From NCBI GenBank assembly GCA_009602725.1, contig WELB01000144.1, positions 151,310 to 215,309 of the forward strand: DNA of 64,000 nt, read 5' to 3'. The stretch is from Spirogloea muscicola (lineage: Eukaryota; Streptophyta; Zygnematophyceae; Spirogloeales; Spirogloeaceae). Shown here piece by piece: positions 23,595 to 35,698 of the stretch. Positions within the stretch are counted from its first letter, which is position 1. Each line of letters begins with the position of its first letter. The position numbers and the translations under genes are program-made. The notes beneath the pieces were generated by a model. The model ran no database searches, was not told the DNA's origin, and saw only the letters and a program-made list of their open reading frames with translations.

Positions 23595-24621
23595 ATGGGC
23601 GTCGTAAGTCCCGTAAGTACCTTATCAATTGGCTAGGCTACGGGCCTGAGCACAATACATGGGAACCTACGGTCAATCTTGCCAATTGTCCTTCCCTCGT
23701 TCAAGTGTATCTGACAGGAGGCACTGCCTCTCTCTCCAGTATCTTTTTGCCAGGCTTAATTCCCATGGGTCGAACTCCCGTATTGCTCCCTTTTTGTTCC
23801 CGAGGACGTGAACATCTAAGTGGGGAGGTACGTAATTTTCGTCCTTTTGAGAGTGCCAACGGTGCCGGTAACCTTACATGGTCGTATTGTATCTATCGTT
23901 TGGAAGTCCCAGACGGTACCGGTAGCTTTGCTCCACTATATGTAGCTAAGTACGGTCCGAGGCCCCGGGTTTCGTACCGCACGTGCTCCGCTCAGGAGAC
24001 GCCGCTTAGCGCCTCCTTGGTGCCGGCCGAGGCGCCGCGTCACGCCTCCTTGGTGCCGCCCAGTGGGCGCCGCTTCGTGTCTCCTTGTACCGCCCAAAGG
24101 GCGTCGCTTCGTGTTCCCATTGGTCAGGCCCGCCCCTCCGGGGAAGGACCTTGGGGGCGACCCTCGTCACACCCTCGGGGAGGGGGGCAGATGGAACGCT
24201 AATCAGTAGTAGGTCGAGGCCAGACTGATTATCAGTCGGACCCGTGACGCCATAAGAGGCACAGCCCTGCTGCTGCCTGCTGCCGCAGCCGCCGCCACAG
24301 CTCTACTGCTGCTGCCTGCTGCTGCAGCCGCCACAACTCTGCTGCTGCAACCTGTTGCCCAGCCCGTCGAGTCGCCGCAGCTCGTTGCTGCAGACATCGC
24401 CGGCTCTCTGTAAGTACCATGGCGCCCCTTGCGGGGATAGCTGCTGACCCTTGGTCGAGTCGCCGCTTTCAGGCCGTGCCTTAGGGTAGGACTTCCGCTG
24501 CGCTATGCGCGCGTGTGTGCGCTGTGGGCGCTGGCGTTCCACTCTGTAAGGAGGTTGTCTGGGAAACACCCTATGTCCAACACCAAATAGGACGGTCTGA
24601 TCCTGACTGGGTGACGTTGCA
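23595..24621 (+). mobile_element. Tail of a Ty3/gypsy element with 3' A LTR
   Basis: Starts inside a chromodomain ([16 protein letters not shown], about 23620-23670), followed by GAGGACGTGAACATC, a GTGGGGAGG polypurine tract and the A LTR 23832-24621. The B element before it appears to have inserted into, or recombined with, this element's chromodomain region. Fossil, 5' part missing. Confidence 0.78.
23832..24621 (+). mobile_element. LTR family A, forward 3' LTR
   Basis: About 790 bp. Contains GAGAGTGCCAACGGTGCCGG near the start, the CTGCTGC-rich block, GTAAGTACCATGG and the GACGTTGCA end. Confidence 0.75.
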
Positions 24622-25139
24622 GATACTGTCTTCATGACAAGGAGGTGAAAGCGACCGCCGATGGGCGGCGAAAACTGACAATGCCATAAACTGGTCCGTA
24701 CTACGGTCCTGGCCCCTCCCTCAGCTGCTCGTGCGGCTTTGCCTTTTGGGGGTACTTGCGCGCTACCATGATTGCTTTGCTTGCCTGCTGGGGCACCAGC
24801 TTGCTCAGCAACATTGTGGTGGTATTCTCTCAGCGGTGTGTCTTATGCCAATCACTGACTTGACTCCTCAAGTGTGTTGGTGTAAAGGCATGGAGTGCGC
24901 AATCTAGTCCCTCTCCGCCGGCAATACTACCGGCTGAGGTCGAGGAGGTGGTGATTGCGATGGCGGAGCTCCAAGCGCCCGACCCGGACGGCCCGACATC
25001 CGCTGAGGCGCGGCGTCTGAGCGCTTCATCGAGCAAGTAGAGGCTGCCATCCCGGGTGGGGATTCATTGACGATCTCCGTGTTGGGGGCGCTGTGCGAAG
25101 GGGTGCGATAAGAACACTGATTGCCTGTGTGTGCGCAGG
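24622..25139. other. Unassigned stretch
   Basis: No gene, LTR end or retrotransposon domain recognised. It lies between an A LTR and a B LTR fragment and could be decayed leader sequence. Confidence 0.3.
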
Positions 25140-25330
25140 TGATAAAACGATCCAGCCGTTTGATTAAACCACACGGTGCTGTTTGCATTACATGACCGCT
25201 ATAGTTTGACGGACATGTGGCCCGCAGGTGGCGGGCTGGCTTGCCGTGCAAGTGGCCCACTCAGGTGTGGGCCCCGTCCGTCTTGCTTGCTGGCTCGCTG
25301 GTGCACCAGTCTTGCAATCTCCCGTATTGC
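25140..25330 (+). mobile_element. LTR family B, 5' fragment
   Basis: Forward B LTR start (ACGATCCAGCCGTTTGATTAA, then CCACACGG and the GCCCGCAGGTGGCGGGCTGG block), breaking off into reverse-strand gag sequence. Confidence 0.6.
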
Positions 25331-26787
25331 AGTATACATTCTGCGATATCCGCCGGTGTTGGGCTGGGTCTGTCGTAGGCTGGGCTGCTGCCAATCCCGC
25401 GTGTGGAGTGCAACGCGTTGCAGGTCCCCAGCCGACAAGCCCTCCTGGCCTCCGGCTCCCAGCTCGATCTGCCCCTCTTGGGCGTGTCCCCCCTCTTGGG
25501 CGTGCCCCGCTTGGGCGTGCCCCGCTTGGGCGTGCCCCTCGTGGGCGTGCCCCTCGTGGGCGTGCCCGCTTGGGCGTGCCCCTCGTGGGCGTGCCCCGCT
25601 TGGCCGTGCCCATCGTGAGCGTGCGCCTCGTGGGCGTGCTCCGCAGCAGCCAATGCCGCAGCAGCTGGCCCTGCAGCAGCCGCTGCCTCAGCAGCCGACC
25701 GCTGCCTCCCGAGGAGGGCCCGGCCGCGCACTTGAGGTTTGCGATACCATGCTGTCTGAAGGACACTGAGTGATCAATTCAGGCTCCGACAGTCAGCAAA
25801 TCGCACACTCCATACCGCAATACAGGACATCGCAAGACTGGTGCACCAGCGAGCGAGCAAGCAAGGCAGCGCGCAACTCCACACCTCAATCAGCAGGCAG
25901 GAAGACAGCCGCAGATATGACCAGAACCGATGCACACGATCGCTGCTGGCCACACGACTAACCTTACCACACAAAGGCTGCAGGCTCAAGCCACACCTCA
26001 AACGAAGCGAACGCAGCAAGTGATCCACAAGGATCAGTCGGTCAATCTGGCGTTAGTCGTGGCTGGCTCACTGCGCGAAGATGGCTCGGTACCCGGCGCT
26101 TCCGCTGAGCTGCCTCACGGACGAACGTCTGGCAAGCACTATATCTTTGACAGAAAAAGGTCAGACCAGCACATCAGGGTGATCCTTGCATCATCAGCGG
26201 CGAGCACAATATGTCACAAGCGCGATGGATGCAAGACCGCCTTTGATACCAAATCGTAAGGAACCTCGCCCTACACACGCAGTTAGGGTGAGCAGTCCTT
26301 CTTGAGTTCGGCTGTAGGGGGTTTAGGGACCAATCCATTACACAGGCAAAGCACTAGCGCATAGGCGCAGCGGAAGACAGGCCCGGTGGCGCCGCCGTCC
26401 GGTGGCGACTCCACCTCCTGGGCGCAGGCCGGCGCAGCAGGCCCAGCAGCAAGGTGCAGCGGCCTGCGGCGGCGAGCAGCGGCAAGGCTGCTCCTGGGCT
26501 TCACCGGTTTGAACTCCTCTCGAGCCTCAGCCCCCGTGCTTCTTCGTGCCACCCCCCCTCCAGGGGTGTGAGCGGGTCGCCCCATGGCCTGCCTCGCGGC
26601 GGGCCAAAGATCCTCCCTTATGTGATCCTAGCGAGGGGTATCTCTGGACGGGCGGCGCCCGCCTCTGGGCGGGCCACTTGCCCGGCAAGCCAGCCCGCCA
26701 CCTGGCGGCCCCACTTGTCCCAAATAGCCGGTCATGTAATAATGCCAACAGAGTCATGTGGTTAAAGCAAAAGGCAGGTTCACTACA
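25300..26787 (-). mobile_element. Ty3/gypsy 5' end: B LTR, PBS and gag
   Basis: Reverse strand. 5' LTR 26254-26787, PBS 26241-26253 (TTTGGTATCAAAG), then leader and gag start closely related to 17180-16900 (AAAAAGPAA-type Ala-rich segment). Pol is missing. Broken, left end fused to a B LTR fragment. Confidence 0.7.
25470..25635. repeat. Minisatellite of GGGCGTGCCCC units
   Basis: About ten tandem units of roughly 15 bp built on GGGCGTGCCCCNNNT, lying within the gag-like region. The equivalent place in the related gag at about 16830-16870 has only a trace of the unit (TGGGCTTGCCCC), so the array expanded in this copy. Confidence 0.75.
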
Positions 26788-27062
26788 GATGACCTCTCTC
26801 CGCCGTCCGATCTCTTGACCACCCCGCGGGGGCGGGCTGGTCAAGGCAGTAGGTACAGGGACTTAGCTCCGGTGCCGCGGGGCTCTCCGGCCCGGCCATA
26901 CGGGTTGCACCCTTCCCAGCGAGTCACCCTATGGATTACGCCCGCTGAGGATCCCTATACCACCTTCCTACCCGAGATATCCGACCAGGCTTAGCCCTGC
27001 TTGGTTCCGCCCAACCCCCCTCTATCCGACGCTACAATGACGCTACGCGCCCGGGCATGACA
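26788..27062 (-). mobile_element. LTR family C, truncated reverse copy
   Basis: Right end CCGGGCATGACA is the reverse of TGTCATGCCCGG. The body matches about 9640-9815 in reverse (CTCTCTCCGCCGTCCGAT). It is cut at 26788 by the B LTR. Confidence 0.65.
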
Positions 27063-30000
27063 GCGGCCCCACGGGCAGGCCGCACGTCTGTGGTCTGAAC
27101 CCTCGTGGCACACAAGACAGGCGCCACAGCAGCCCCTACAATGTTGTGGCCACCGGGTCTGCTGCATTGATACGTCCAGGGTGGTACAACCACTGGATTG
27201 TTGTGTGTGAAAAGCGGTCGACTGGCTATGGCCCGTTACAATCGGATATCCAGCACCCTCGAGATAGCAACGCCACACACAGAGGGCGTGCATTACAGCA
27301 GGAGCTCTTGCTCCCCCCGTAGTTGAGATGCGCCCAGCAGGACTGAGCAGGCGAGTCTTAAACGCTACGGGGTAACCCTCCTGCAAGAGAACGGCAAATG
27401 CCGATCAAAGAGGCTTGACAACAAGTGTGACTACATGGGAGCGCCTTCTTGAGGCAAGGCCCAAAACAGGTGGGGATACTGGAACCCGTTTGCTCTTCCT
27501 CATTCAAATGCCCGCGGCATTTGGAAGTCCAGGGTACTTCCTTACGAGTGAGCTTCGTAAGAGGAGATGCCATACTTCCGTGTCCTGCAGGAATCCTGAC
27601 AGGAACGGGGATACTGTGCGGATCTCAAAAGGAACGTAACTGCGGCATATTCCGTGGCACTTTACGTCAGTCTCTGCAGACAGATGCAGCCTGACTTGAC
27701 TACTACTTTTGGGATTGACGCGAAGCCCGTCTTTGCCCACAGCATGTCCAAATACTGATTACGAACACTTGGCATACAAGTGATTCTCACGTCGCAAAGG
27801 CAGCACTAGCTGCAGATGCAATACGAGATCCTGAGTGTGACACAAACACCAGTATGTCAACCAAGTATACCAGCACAGAGTGATACTATGCGGGTCAAAG
27901 ACTCTCATTGTCACAGCCTGACACTGGGTTGGAAGTATCAGAGCGGCGCACAACAAGCCAATTTCGGAACTTCCCCAGGCGTGATACAAAGTCGGTGATA
28001 ACCTCTCGTAAGTCGGGAGAGCGATTCACACTTGCTCCTCGAAGACGATCACGCAGATCATCAATGCCAGGCAAAGGGCACCGGTTCTTGACAATGAGCT
28101 TGGTTAGAGCTCGATGCTGGATAGACATCCGATGACTTCCGCGGTGCTTCACTAGGAAGCGGATAGGTGCACCATACGGCGACTGCGGGGGCTCACCATG
28201 CCCGTTTTCAAGCAAGTCCGCCACTTGGAATTGCGTCTCTTAACACTCAAGAACTCAGTCGATACAGAGGGCAGTACGGCGGCAGAGTGCCGGACGTCAT
28301 GAGCCACTTTGGATGAGGAGGCACCCTGTCCAGAAGAGTTCGGGAAATGCATCCAACTACTTTGTTGACTGTCTTAAGAGCCGCACCAGGTGAGGCTACC
28401 ACACGTACTACAGAGTCAGGGGCAGACTTATTACTCATCAGATACACAGTCAAAGCTGGATGCGTGTAAAGGTACACCTTCAATGATCGCTGTTGGTCTC
28501 AGAGTGCAAAGATGCCGCTTACAGCATCCAATACAAGTCAACCTTTTGGCGTTTGAAGGCGGAACAAGCACTCACCCACAGTACTCTGATGCGCTAGCCA
28601 GCTGCAGGCAGTCGATGCCGGCAGCGTTCCAGCTGCGAATGCATAGGGATACTCAGCACTTAGCTGGGCTAAGGGTCCAATTCTCGCAACTCAGCAATAC
28701 GGCCAACGTTACAGGCCACTCGGGCAGGACACTGGGACCTACATGGTCTTGTCCATGCCCTCCAAGCGTGTCATGCCATGTGGTCATCACAAGGGGTATA
28801 CTGGCGAGGAATTGACCAAGCAGTGGCTGTAGAGGCCGTTGACAACATCTGCCAAGCCTAGCTCCGCAAGCCAGTCAACCCATAGCTGTGACATTCAATT
28901 ATCAACAGCTGCAGGAAGTCAAGAACTTTCACTGGAAGTATGTGACACTGAAGTGCTACTGACCAGGGCCCAGGGCTTTGAGGTCAATGAGGATGGCGGA
29001 CAGCCACATGCTCATCGGACGTAGTGCCAGGCACCATACTGCCAGCATTTGGAGTGTGTACTCAAGCACAAACCAGGGTGAGGGCACCAGCCGCCACACC
29101 TGAGGTACGGGAAGGCCAGTACCAAATCAGGGTTCACCCATGCCGAGGCATCACAATATACCGACCTCACGACGAAGTCCACGACGTCCATGGGCACTCA
29201 GCCACACTAGGCCAGCTTACGGCGGGTTGAACCACACCAGGACCCATATTTCACACATAGACCGCTGGGAACTGGCCAGCTCGTGTCACACAGCAGCACA
29301 ACTGATAGCTGAGACATCGGCGATGTCGTCGCTTGCAATGGCACACATGCCATTTGTCGCCAAACGGCGAGAACGAACAGAGTGTTCAACGGCCACGGCG
29401 CAGTGGCAAACAAGCCAATTGTTGCTCAGATACTTGCCAAGTGAATTGCATGCTGTACATAAGGTCGATGAGCTTGGAAGAAGTTCCCAGCATCATGAGA
29501 TCCCCAGAGGTGGACTTCTTCACCGGAAGTTCCATTCGGCAGGGTCACACACAGAGAGGTGGTCACATTCTCCATGCGGGGTGTGAAGGGTTTGCCGTAC
29601 GAGCAAGCCATACCACTATCTCAAAGTTAGGTGTTGTGGCTGCTCCTGTCTGCCATCTCAGCCCATACGGCAGGTGGAGACGACTGGGCACAATCCAGTC
29701 GAGACTCCGGCAACAACAGTAAGAGGTAGACATGGCTGGTAGAGACGGCTGTACAAATTCAGTCGTGACTACGAGTGCAGTAGGTGGAGACAGTTGCGCA
29801 CATCCAACCATAGCTCCGGCAGCACCAGGCACGTAGCCTACGGGAGATGCAGGGATTGTCCGCCCACAGCATGGGCGAGCAGTTTGCACCTATCATAGCA
29901 CGCCCCCACACACAGGGGCTGTGCTAGCAGGTCCCCTTAGACCAGCAGCCTCGTACTGCTCCATCAAGCGCACAACGCGCTGCGCCGCCTTGGAGTCGGA

Positions 30001-30656
30001 CGATCCAGGAAAAGCGATTGGGCCCTCGACAGCTCATCAAATCACTGCCTGACCTTAGCAGGTTGAGCAGCCGGCAGAGGAGGACTAGGTGGCGCTCTTG
30101 AGTCAGCCGACTTGCTGACTCCATGTCTTTACACCAACACACTAAGTAATCAAGTCAGTGGCGGGTATAAGAAACAATACTATCGCAGTGTTGCTGAGCA
30201 AGGCCCGTGCACTAAGCAAGCAAAGCAAGACATGGTAGCCCGCCAGATCACACCCCCAAACAGCAAAGCTGAAAAATACTTGAGGGAGAGTACCAGGCGA
30301 GACTACAGACCAGCGCCTGCCCAACAGGCAGATTGCCGCCCACCTGCGACACCGGGTGCTATGCCGTGCTTCATAGGCCAGCTACACACCGGGCACAGGT
30401 GGTTACGCAGGCAAAATACTAACCAGGCAATGAAGATTGCCGCCGGGAACAAGAGCCACTCAGCATCTTGAAGACCCGGTGCGTGGATGTCGAAGGCGAA
30501 AGGATGGCACACTTGCCGCTTCGCCGATGACGGCTCCACGTACACACTGGAACTTTTTCCACGCTTAAAGAAGAAAGTTGGTCCAGCATTCAGAAGATCC
30601 TTGCACTATCAGTCATAAACACAACCTTTTACGTGACTGGCTAGATGCAAGAACTT

Positions 30657-30668
30657 CTCTGATACCAA
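30657..30668 (-). other. Primer-binding site, initiator tRNA-Met type
   Basis: Reverse strand TTGGTATCAGAG lies directly after the LTR end GGGACGTTACA. Same PBS type as the B and D elements. Confidence 0.85.
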
Positions 30669-31499
30669 TGTAACGTCCCTATCCCTAAATACACAATTAG
30701 GGTCAGAACGTCCTGTTTGGGTTTCGGACATAGGGTGTTTTGGAGACAACCCCCTTGGAGAGTGGAACGCTAGCGCGCACAGCGCACACACGCGCACATA
30801 GCGCGGCGGAAGTCTTACCCTGAGGCACCGCCGGAAGGCGGCGACGCGACCAAGGGTCAGCAGCTATCCTCGCAAGGGTCGCAGCCATAGTACTTACAGA
30901 GAGCCGGTATTATCTACAGCGACGAGCTGCGGCGACGGGCTGGGCAGCGGGCGGCAGCAGCAGAGCTGTGGCGGCGGCAGCAGTAGCAGGCAGCAGCAGC
31001 AGAGCTGTGGCGGCGGCTGCGGCAGCAGGCAGCAGCAGGGCTGTGCCTCTATTGGCGTCACGGGCCCGACTGACGAGTCCGGCCTCGGCCTACTACTGAC
31101 AAGCGTTCCATCTGCCCCCCTCCCCGAGAGGTTTGACGAGGGTCGCCCCCAAGTTCCTCCCCCGGAGGGGCGGGCCTGACCAATGGGACACGAAGCGCTT
31201 TGGCGGTACATGGAGACACGAAGCGGCGCCCATTGGGCGGCATCAAGGAGGCGCGACGCGGAGCCTTGGTCGGCACCAAGGAGGCGCGACGCGGCGCCTC
31301 GGGCGGCTTTTAGGAGGCTTGAAACGGCGCCGCCTAAGCGGAGCACGTGCGGTACGAAATCTGGGGCCTCGGACCGTACTTAGCTACATACAGTGGAGCA
31401 AAGCTACCAGTACCGTTTGAGATTTCCAAACGGTAGATACGATATGATAGTGTAAGGTTACCGGCACCGTTGGCAGTCTCAAACGGAGAGAACGTTGCA
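30669..31499 (-). mobile_element. LTR family A, 5' LTR of reverse element
   Basis: 831 bp, plus-strand ends TGTAACGTCC and GAACGTTGCA. This is the best-delimited A LTR, because the PBS sits at one end. Stem II pairs CCCTAA (30683-30688) with TTAGGG (30697-30702). Confidence 0.85.
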
Positions 31500-32549
31500 G
31501 TATCCGCCGACCGCAGGTGGTTGCGCAGGCGAAATACGGACCCGGCATTTGCGATTGCCGCCGCCGTGGAGGAATACTTGTCATTGGCCAACCCCGGATG
31601 CCTGGATGCAGCGAGCGGTTGTTCACAGCCCGCCAATGTAGATCCACGGGTGCACTCTGGCAAGGGTCTTAAGTCATGTATTACTAATCAGTGCCAGAGC
31701 ATCCGAAGGAACCTTGCATTGTCAGCGCACACTTAGGGGTCAGTACGTCCTTATTGGAGTTCGGACCTAGGGGGTTTTGAAGACTACCCCCCTACAGAGT
31801 GACTACCCCCCTACAGCGCACATAGCGCATACTCGCGCACATGGCGCAGTGGAACTCTAACCCTGAGCCAACGCCAGAAGGAGGCGACTCAACTGATGGT
31901 CTGGCTTAGTAGCTGTCCCCGGATAGGGCGCAGCCATGGCACTTACGGAGAGCCGGCTATGTCCGTAACGACGAGTTGCAAGACGGGCTGAGCAGCAGAC
32001 GGCAGGGCTGTGTGGCAGGGCTGGCGGCGGCTGCGGCAGCAGGCAAGCAGGGCTGTGCCTCTTTCTGCGTCACTGGTCCCACTGATGAGTCAGGCCTCGG
32101 CCCACTACTTACAGCGTTCCACCTGCAAAACCCCTTCTTAGTGGGTGTGACGAGGGTAGCCCCAAGGTCCTCCCCCGGAGGAGCGGGCCTGACAACGGCT
32201 CTGCCGGACGCTGCCGCGCGGGAGTGAAGCTGCGCCTGGCCGCTGGAGCACGGCTCCAGGGAACACTACGGATCTGCCGGATGCTGCCGCGCGCGAGCGA
32301 AGCAGAGCCCGGCGGCTGGAGCACGACTCCAAGGATCACGACGAATCTGCAAAACGCGGCCGCGCGCAAGCGAAGCAGCGCCTGGTGGAAGGAGCCAAAC
32401 TCCCGGACGATGCCGCGCGCGAGTGAAGTAGCGCCTCTCGGATAGTACGACCGGCGGGCGATGCCGCGTGCACGTGCGGTACGAAGCCCAGTGCCCTTTC
32501 GAAGGTATCAATACCGCTTGACACTCCCAAATGGGAGGGGGACGTTACA
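31500..32549 (-). mobile_element. A-related LTR and leader of a second reverse element
   Basis: A divergent A-like LTR (about 31720-32549, right end GGGGGACGTTACA) followed on the reverse strand by leader sequence (31719-31500) similar to 30390-30620. The leader stops where the 30669-31499 LTR begins, so the two elements are stacked or in tandem. Fossil. Confidence 0.6.
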
Positions 32550-33437
32550 CATACACCCTGGAAGAAGGGTTGGCACGGAGAAGCAATGGAAGTCAAGAGC
32601 AGAGACCTGACTGAAAGCCAGGGAGCTCTGAGAGAGGTACATGCCGCTGCCAGCAGCGGGAGCACGTGACCGCAGCCCTAATGCTGCTGAGGTAGCCCGT
32701 CGCTGCCCCTGATTGCTGCTTATCCCGATTTGAGGCTGCTTACTTTATTCAAGTCTTGAGGTTTGGGAGTCAGAGCTCACCGGCAAAAGTCCTACACTCT
32801 GAAGTTCAACCAGGTCGAGGCTCGCTGCCAACTACCAGGCCGGGCAGGGTGGAGGGCCGGGCCTGAGAGATAAGCTCCATCAAAATTCAAGAAGCAGCAG
32901 CTCTTCCAGAAGGATGGAGGCATATTGAGAAGTAGCCCACGAACGAACGAGGTCCGAAGGGGCTGATGTGCTGCATCATAGAAGGTGGTTGCCACTGAAA
33001 TGGGTAATGAAAGTGATATTGAATCGTCCAGATTTGAAATAGCACCGGAACAAGCTTGTGCGCCAGAGCAGAGGCAGCAGCCAAGCGCGGCATGTTCGCA
33101 GAGGATAGCCGGAACTAATTATCCGATCCAGGCTGGCCGACCAGTAGCTGTGAGGGCGATGGCTGCGAAATTCCAGCCTAGACAACTGCACGTCCGAAAT
33201 GGGGGGGACAATTACGTAGTCGCATAGTATCAAAAGGTTACCTAGCAATCCGAAATGCGTCAGGCAAAAAGCTCCTGCAAAGAATGAGTAGAGAAAGAAC
33301 AAGCTCTCCACAGGAAGCGGTAAGATTGGTAATAAAAGCACTAATCAAAGTGGTGCTTACAGTGGAATGCAGCCCTGTGTTTAAAGTGGGTCCAAGCAGT
33401 CGGAAAGCGTATCCAGTAAGGAAAGCAACCGTCAAGT
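32550..33437. other. Unassigned stretch
   Basis: 32555-32600 resembles the CACCCTGGAGGGAGGGTGGCACGG block found in several LTRs. The rest is AT-richer and unrecognised. A 121-codon reverse open frame at 32976-33341 is hydrophobic but matches nothing I know. Confidence 0.3.
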
Positions 33438-33790
33438 ATAATTAACGTTCCCACGGCCTAGGAGCGCCGAATAGTGCTACATGTTGCTAACATGACTGAT
33501 GCTTACATGTTGTTCACACGGTTGTGAGCACGTACTTCAATTATAAATATAACAATATTCCTTTACCGATATTATATGGCCGAACGGTACATCTTACCCC
33601 GGCACTGGTGCTGTTGTCATTTACTCTGTTTCGTCAAGGCTCGTCCGAGTCGCCTCGCATGCTCCCGGCATGCTCGATCTTGTAAATAGTCGGCGGCATG
33701 CTTGGGCTTGGAAGCCCTCCGGCGGCCTCGGCCATGCTCAACGGCACGCTCCGTCTTGACCATGCTCGAAATTTGGACTATGTGCGTACC
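33438..33790 (+). mobile_element. Divergent D-like LTR remnant
   Basis: Shares the order GGAGCGCC..., GGCACTGGTGCTGTTGTC, CGTCCGAGTCGCCTCGCATG and CTCCGGCGGCCTCGGCCATG with the D LTRs, but at much lower identity. An old solo fragment. Confidence 0.5.
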
Positions 33791-34948
33791 AGCTTGCGTC
33801 AAAGAGGATAGCAAGCTGCAAGGCAAAGGAGAAAGAGGGCCAGTGCAAAATAAGAAACATGGCTGGAATGTCAATGCAGCAGTATTGACAGATGCCTGGA
33901 GACTAGACACCACATCCGGTTGACAACAAATTGACTGTCAGTGCCGCAGGAAAGGCTTGAAAGATGTCTGGAGACGTGCATTTCACAAGGCTGAAGACTG
34001 GGAAGCGTGCATTCGAGCTTATGTAAAGTTCCCAGTTTTGTGAGCGCCAAACAGTGTTGCTCATGTGTTTTTGGCCGTTGGCCGTTGCTGGACAGATACG
34101 AACCGCCCTGGCACTCGTACTGTTGTCGTTCTGTCCTGGGTCGTCCGGGTGGCCTCGCATGCTCCCGTCGTGCTCGGCTCAGACATGCTCGGCGGTATGC
34201 GTGGACCCGGACGCCCCCGGCGGCCTGTTCGGCCGCGGCCATGCTCGGCCATGCCCGGCCTCGGCCATCCTTTTGTGGCATGCTCTGCCGCGGCCATGCT
34301 TGGCGCCATGGCGCCTGCTGGAGACAGCTCATGGATACCCTCGTCAGGCACGCTCCTCGCGGGCAAGCCTTGGGGCGACCCCCACACACCCTGAGGGAGG
34401 GTGGCACGTTGAAGCACTTACTATTGAAAGGAGCAGAGAGAGACCCGACGGGAGGCCGGGGACTCAGTGAAACTCTGATCTTAGAGGCGCGGCCCTGCGG
34501 CTGCCTGCTGCTGTAGACCGCTGCTGCCCGCGGCTCGTTGCAAGCTGCTCCCAAATGAATTGGACCATTCCCTGTGTTGCGCCTTGTTGGTAAGGCGGCA
34601 TGTACGTTGGGTGCACCGGGACAGTGGCAGACTTTTCCAGTCTTCCATGTGTCCCAGCTTCGACCTTTATGTTCGGATGGCCGGGTCCAACCGCCCCCAC
34701 CTCCCATCTTAGTTGAGGAACTGTTGGAGTAGGAGGTGGAGGAAATCTTGTCACACCTGGACAGATTTCGTGCACAGATTTTGGTGAGTATCTCGATACA
34801 TACAAGCCTGCGGCCCATCTTGCCAATTGCCCGTCCGCTCTCCACGCGTACCATGTTGAGGGGTCTGTTCCCATTCAGCTTGATTCATATTGCACCAGTC
34901 TGTGTTGTCCGTCGTCCCCCAGGACGTGAACACCTAGGTGGGAAGGAA

Positions 34949-35684
34949 TGTAAAATTCCAGTTCTGTTAGCGTCAAATCAGTGTTGTAAGGCTTACATGG
35001 TGTACATTTGGCCGTTCGTGCCAGACTGTGCGAATTGCCCTGGCACTTGTGCTGTTGTAGTTCCGTCGTGGGTCGTCCGGGTGGCCTCGCATGCTCCCGT
35101 CGTGCTCGGCCCAGACATGCTCTGCGGCATGCGTGAGCCCGGACGCCCCCGGCGGCATGTTCGGCCGCGGCCACGCTCGGCCATGCCCGGCCTCGGCCAT
35201 GCTTTTGCGGCATGCTCTGCTGCGGCCATGCTCGGCGCCATGGCGCCTGCTGGAGACAGCTCATGGTTCCCTCGGTCAGGCACGCTCCTTGCGGGCGAGC
35301 CTTGCGGCAAAACCCAAACACCCTGGAGGGAGGGTGGCACGCAGAAGCACTATTGAACGGAGCAGAGAGAGACCCGACCGGAGGCCGAGGACTCAGTAAA
35401 GCTCTAGAGAGGCGCAGCCCTGCGGCTGCCTGCTGCTGTAGACCGCTGCCCCGCGCGGCTCGTTGCCGGCTCGCTTTGGAGACCTTGGCGGCGTCCCGTG
35501 GGAGGTAAGTCTACAGCAGGTGCTCAAGGGTGGCTGCTGCTTATTAGCAGCACCACAGGGCAAGTCTTGCGCTGTGTTGGAATGCTTCCTCGTGTTCGCG
35601 GGTGTTTGCCCCTAAATCTCAAGCACTCAATCTCAATAAGGGCGCTTTCGGCTCTGACCTGCCTGGTTAGGACCGAACGCTACA
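34949..35684 (+). mobile_element. LTR family D, 5' LTR
   Basis: 736 bp, TGTAAAATTCC...GAACGCTACA, preceded by GGTGGGAAGGAA and followed by the PBS. It is similar to the 3' LTR 41729-42456 (728 bp) with scattered differences and small indels. Confidence 0.88.
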
Positions 35685-35698
35685 TTTGGTATCAGAGG
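35685..35698 (+). other. Primer-binding site, initiator tRNA-Met type
   Basis: TTTGGTATCAGAGG directly follows the D LTR end. Confidence 0.85.

Larger units (their letters stand above)
27063..31499 (-). mobile_element. Ty3/gypsy element with 5' A LTR, 3'-truncated
   Basis: Reverse strand. 5' LTR 30669-31499, PBS 30657-30668, long leader and gag-protease region without clear motifs (about 30650-28400), reverse transcriptase (about 28224-27900, [12 protein letters not shown] motif) and RNase H (about 27386-27080). Integrase and 3' LTR are lost where the C LTR begins. Heavily decayed, with many breaks; old. Confidence 0.72.

Noticed and set aside
25470-25635. CRISPR-like array
   Set aside because: The units are contiguous with no spacers, and the setting is a eukaryotic retrotransposon.
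32976-33341. Hydrophobic 121-codon reverse frame as a gene
   Set aside because: No family match, no splice or start context, and it lies in decayed repeat surroundings.
33871-34854. Reverse 327-codon open frame
   Set aside because: It is antisense to a D LTR and to the gypsy 3' internal end. Similar reverse frames appear opposite each D LTR copy.
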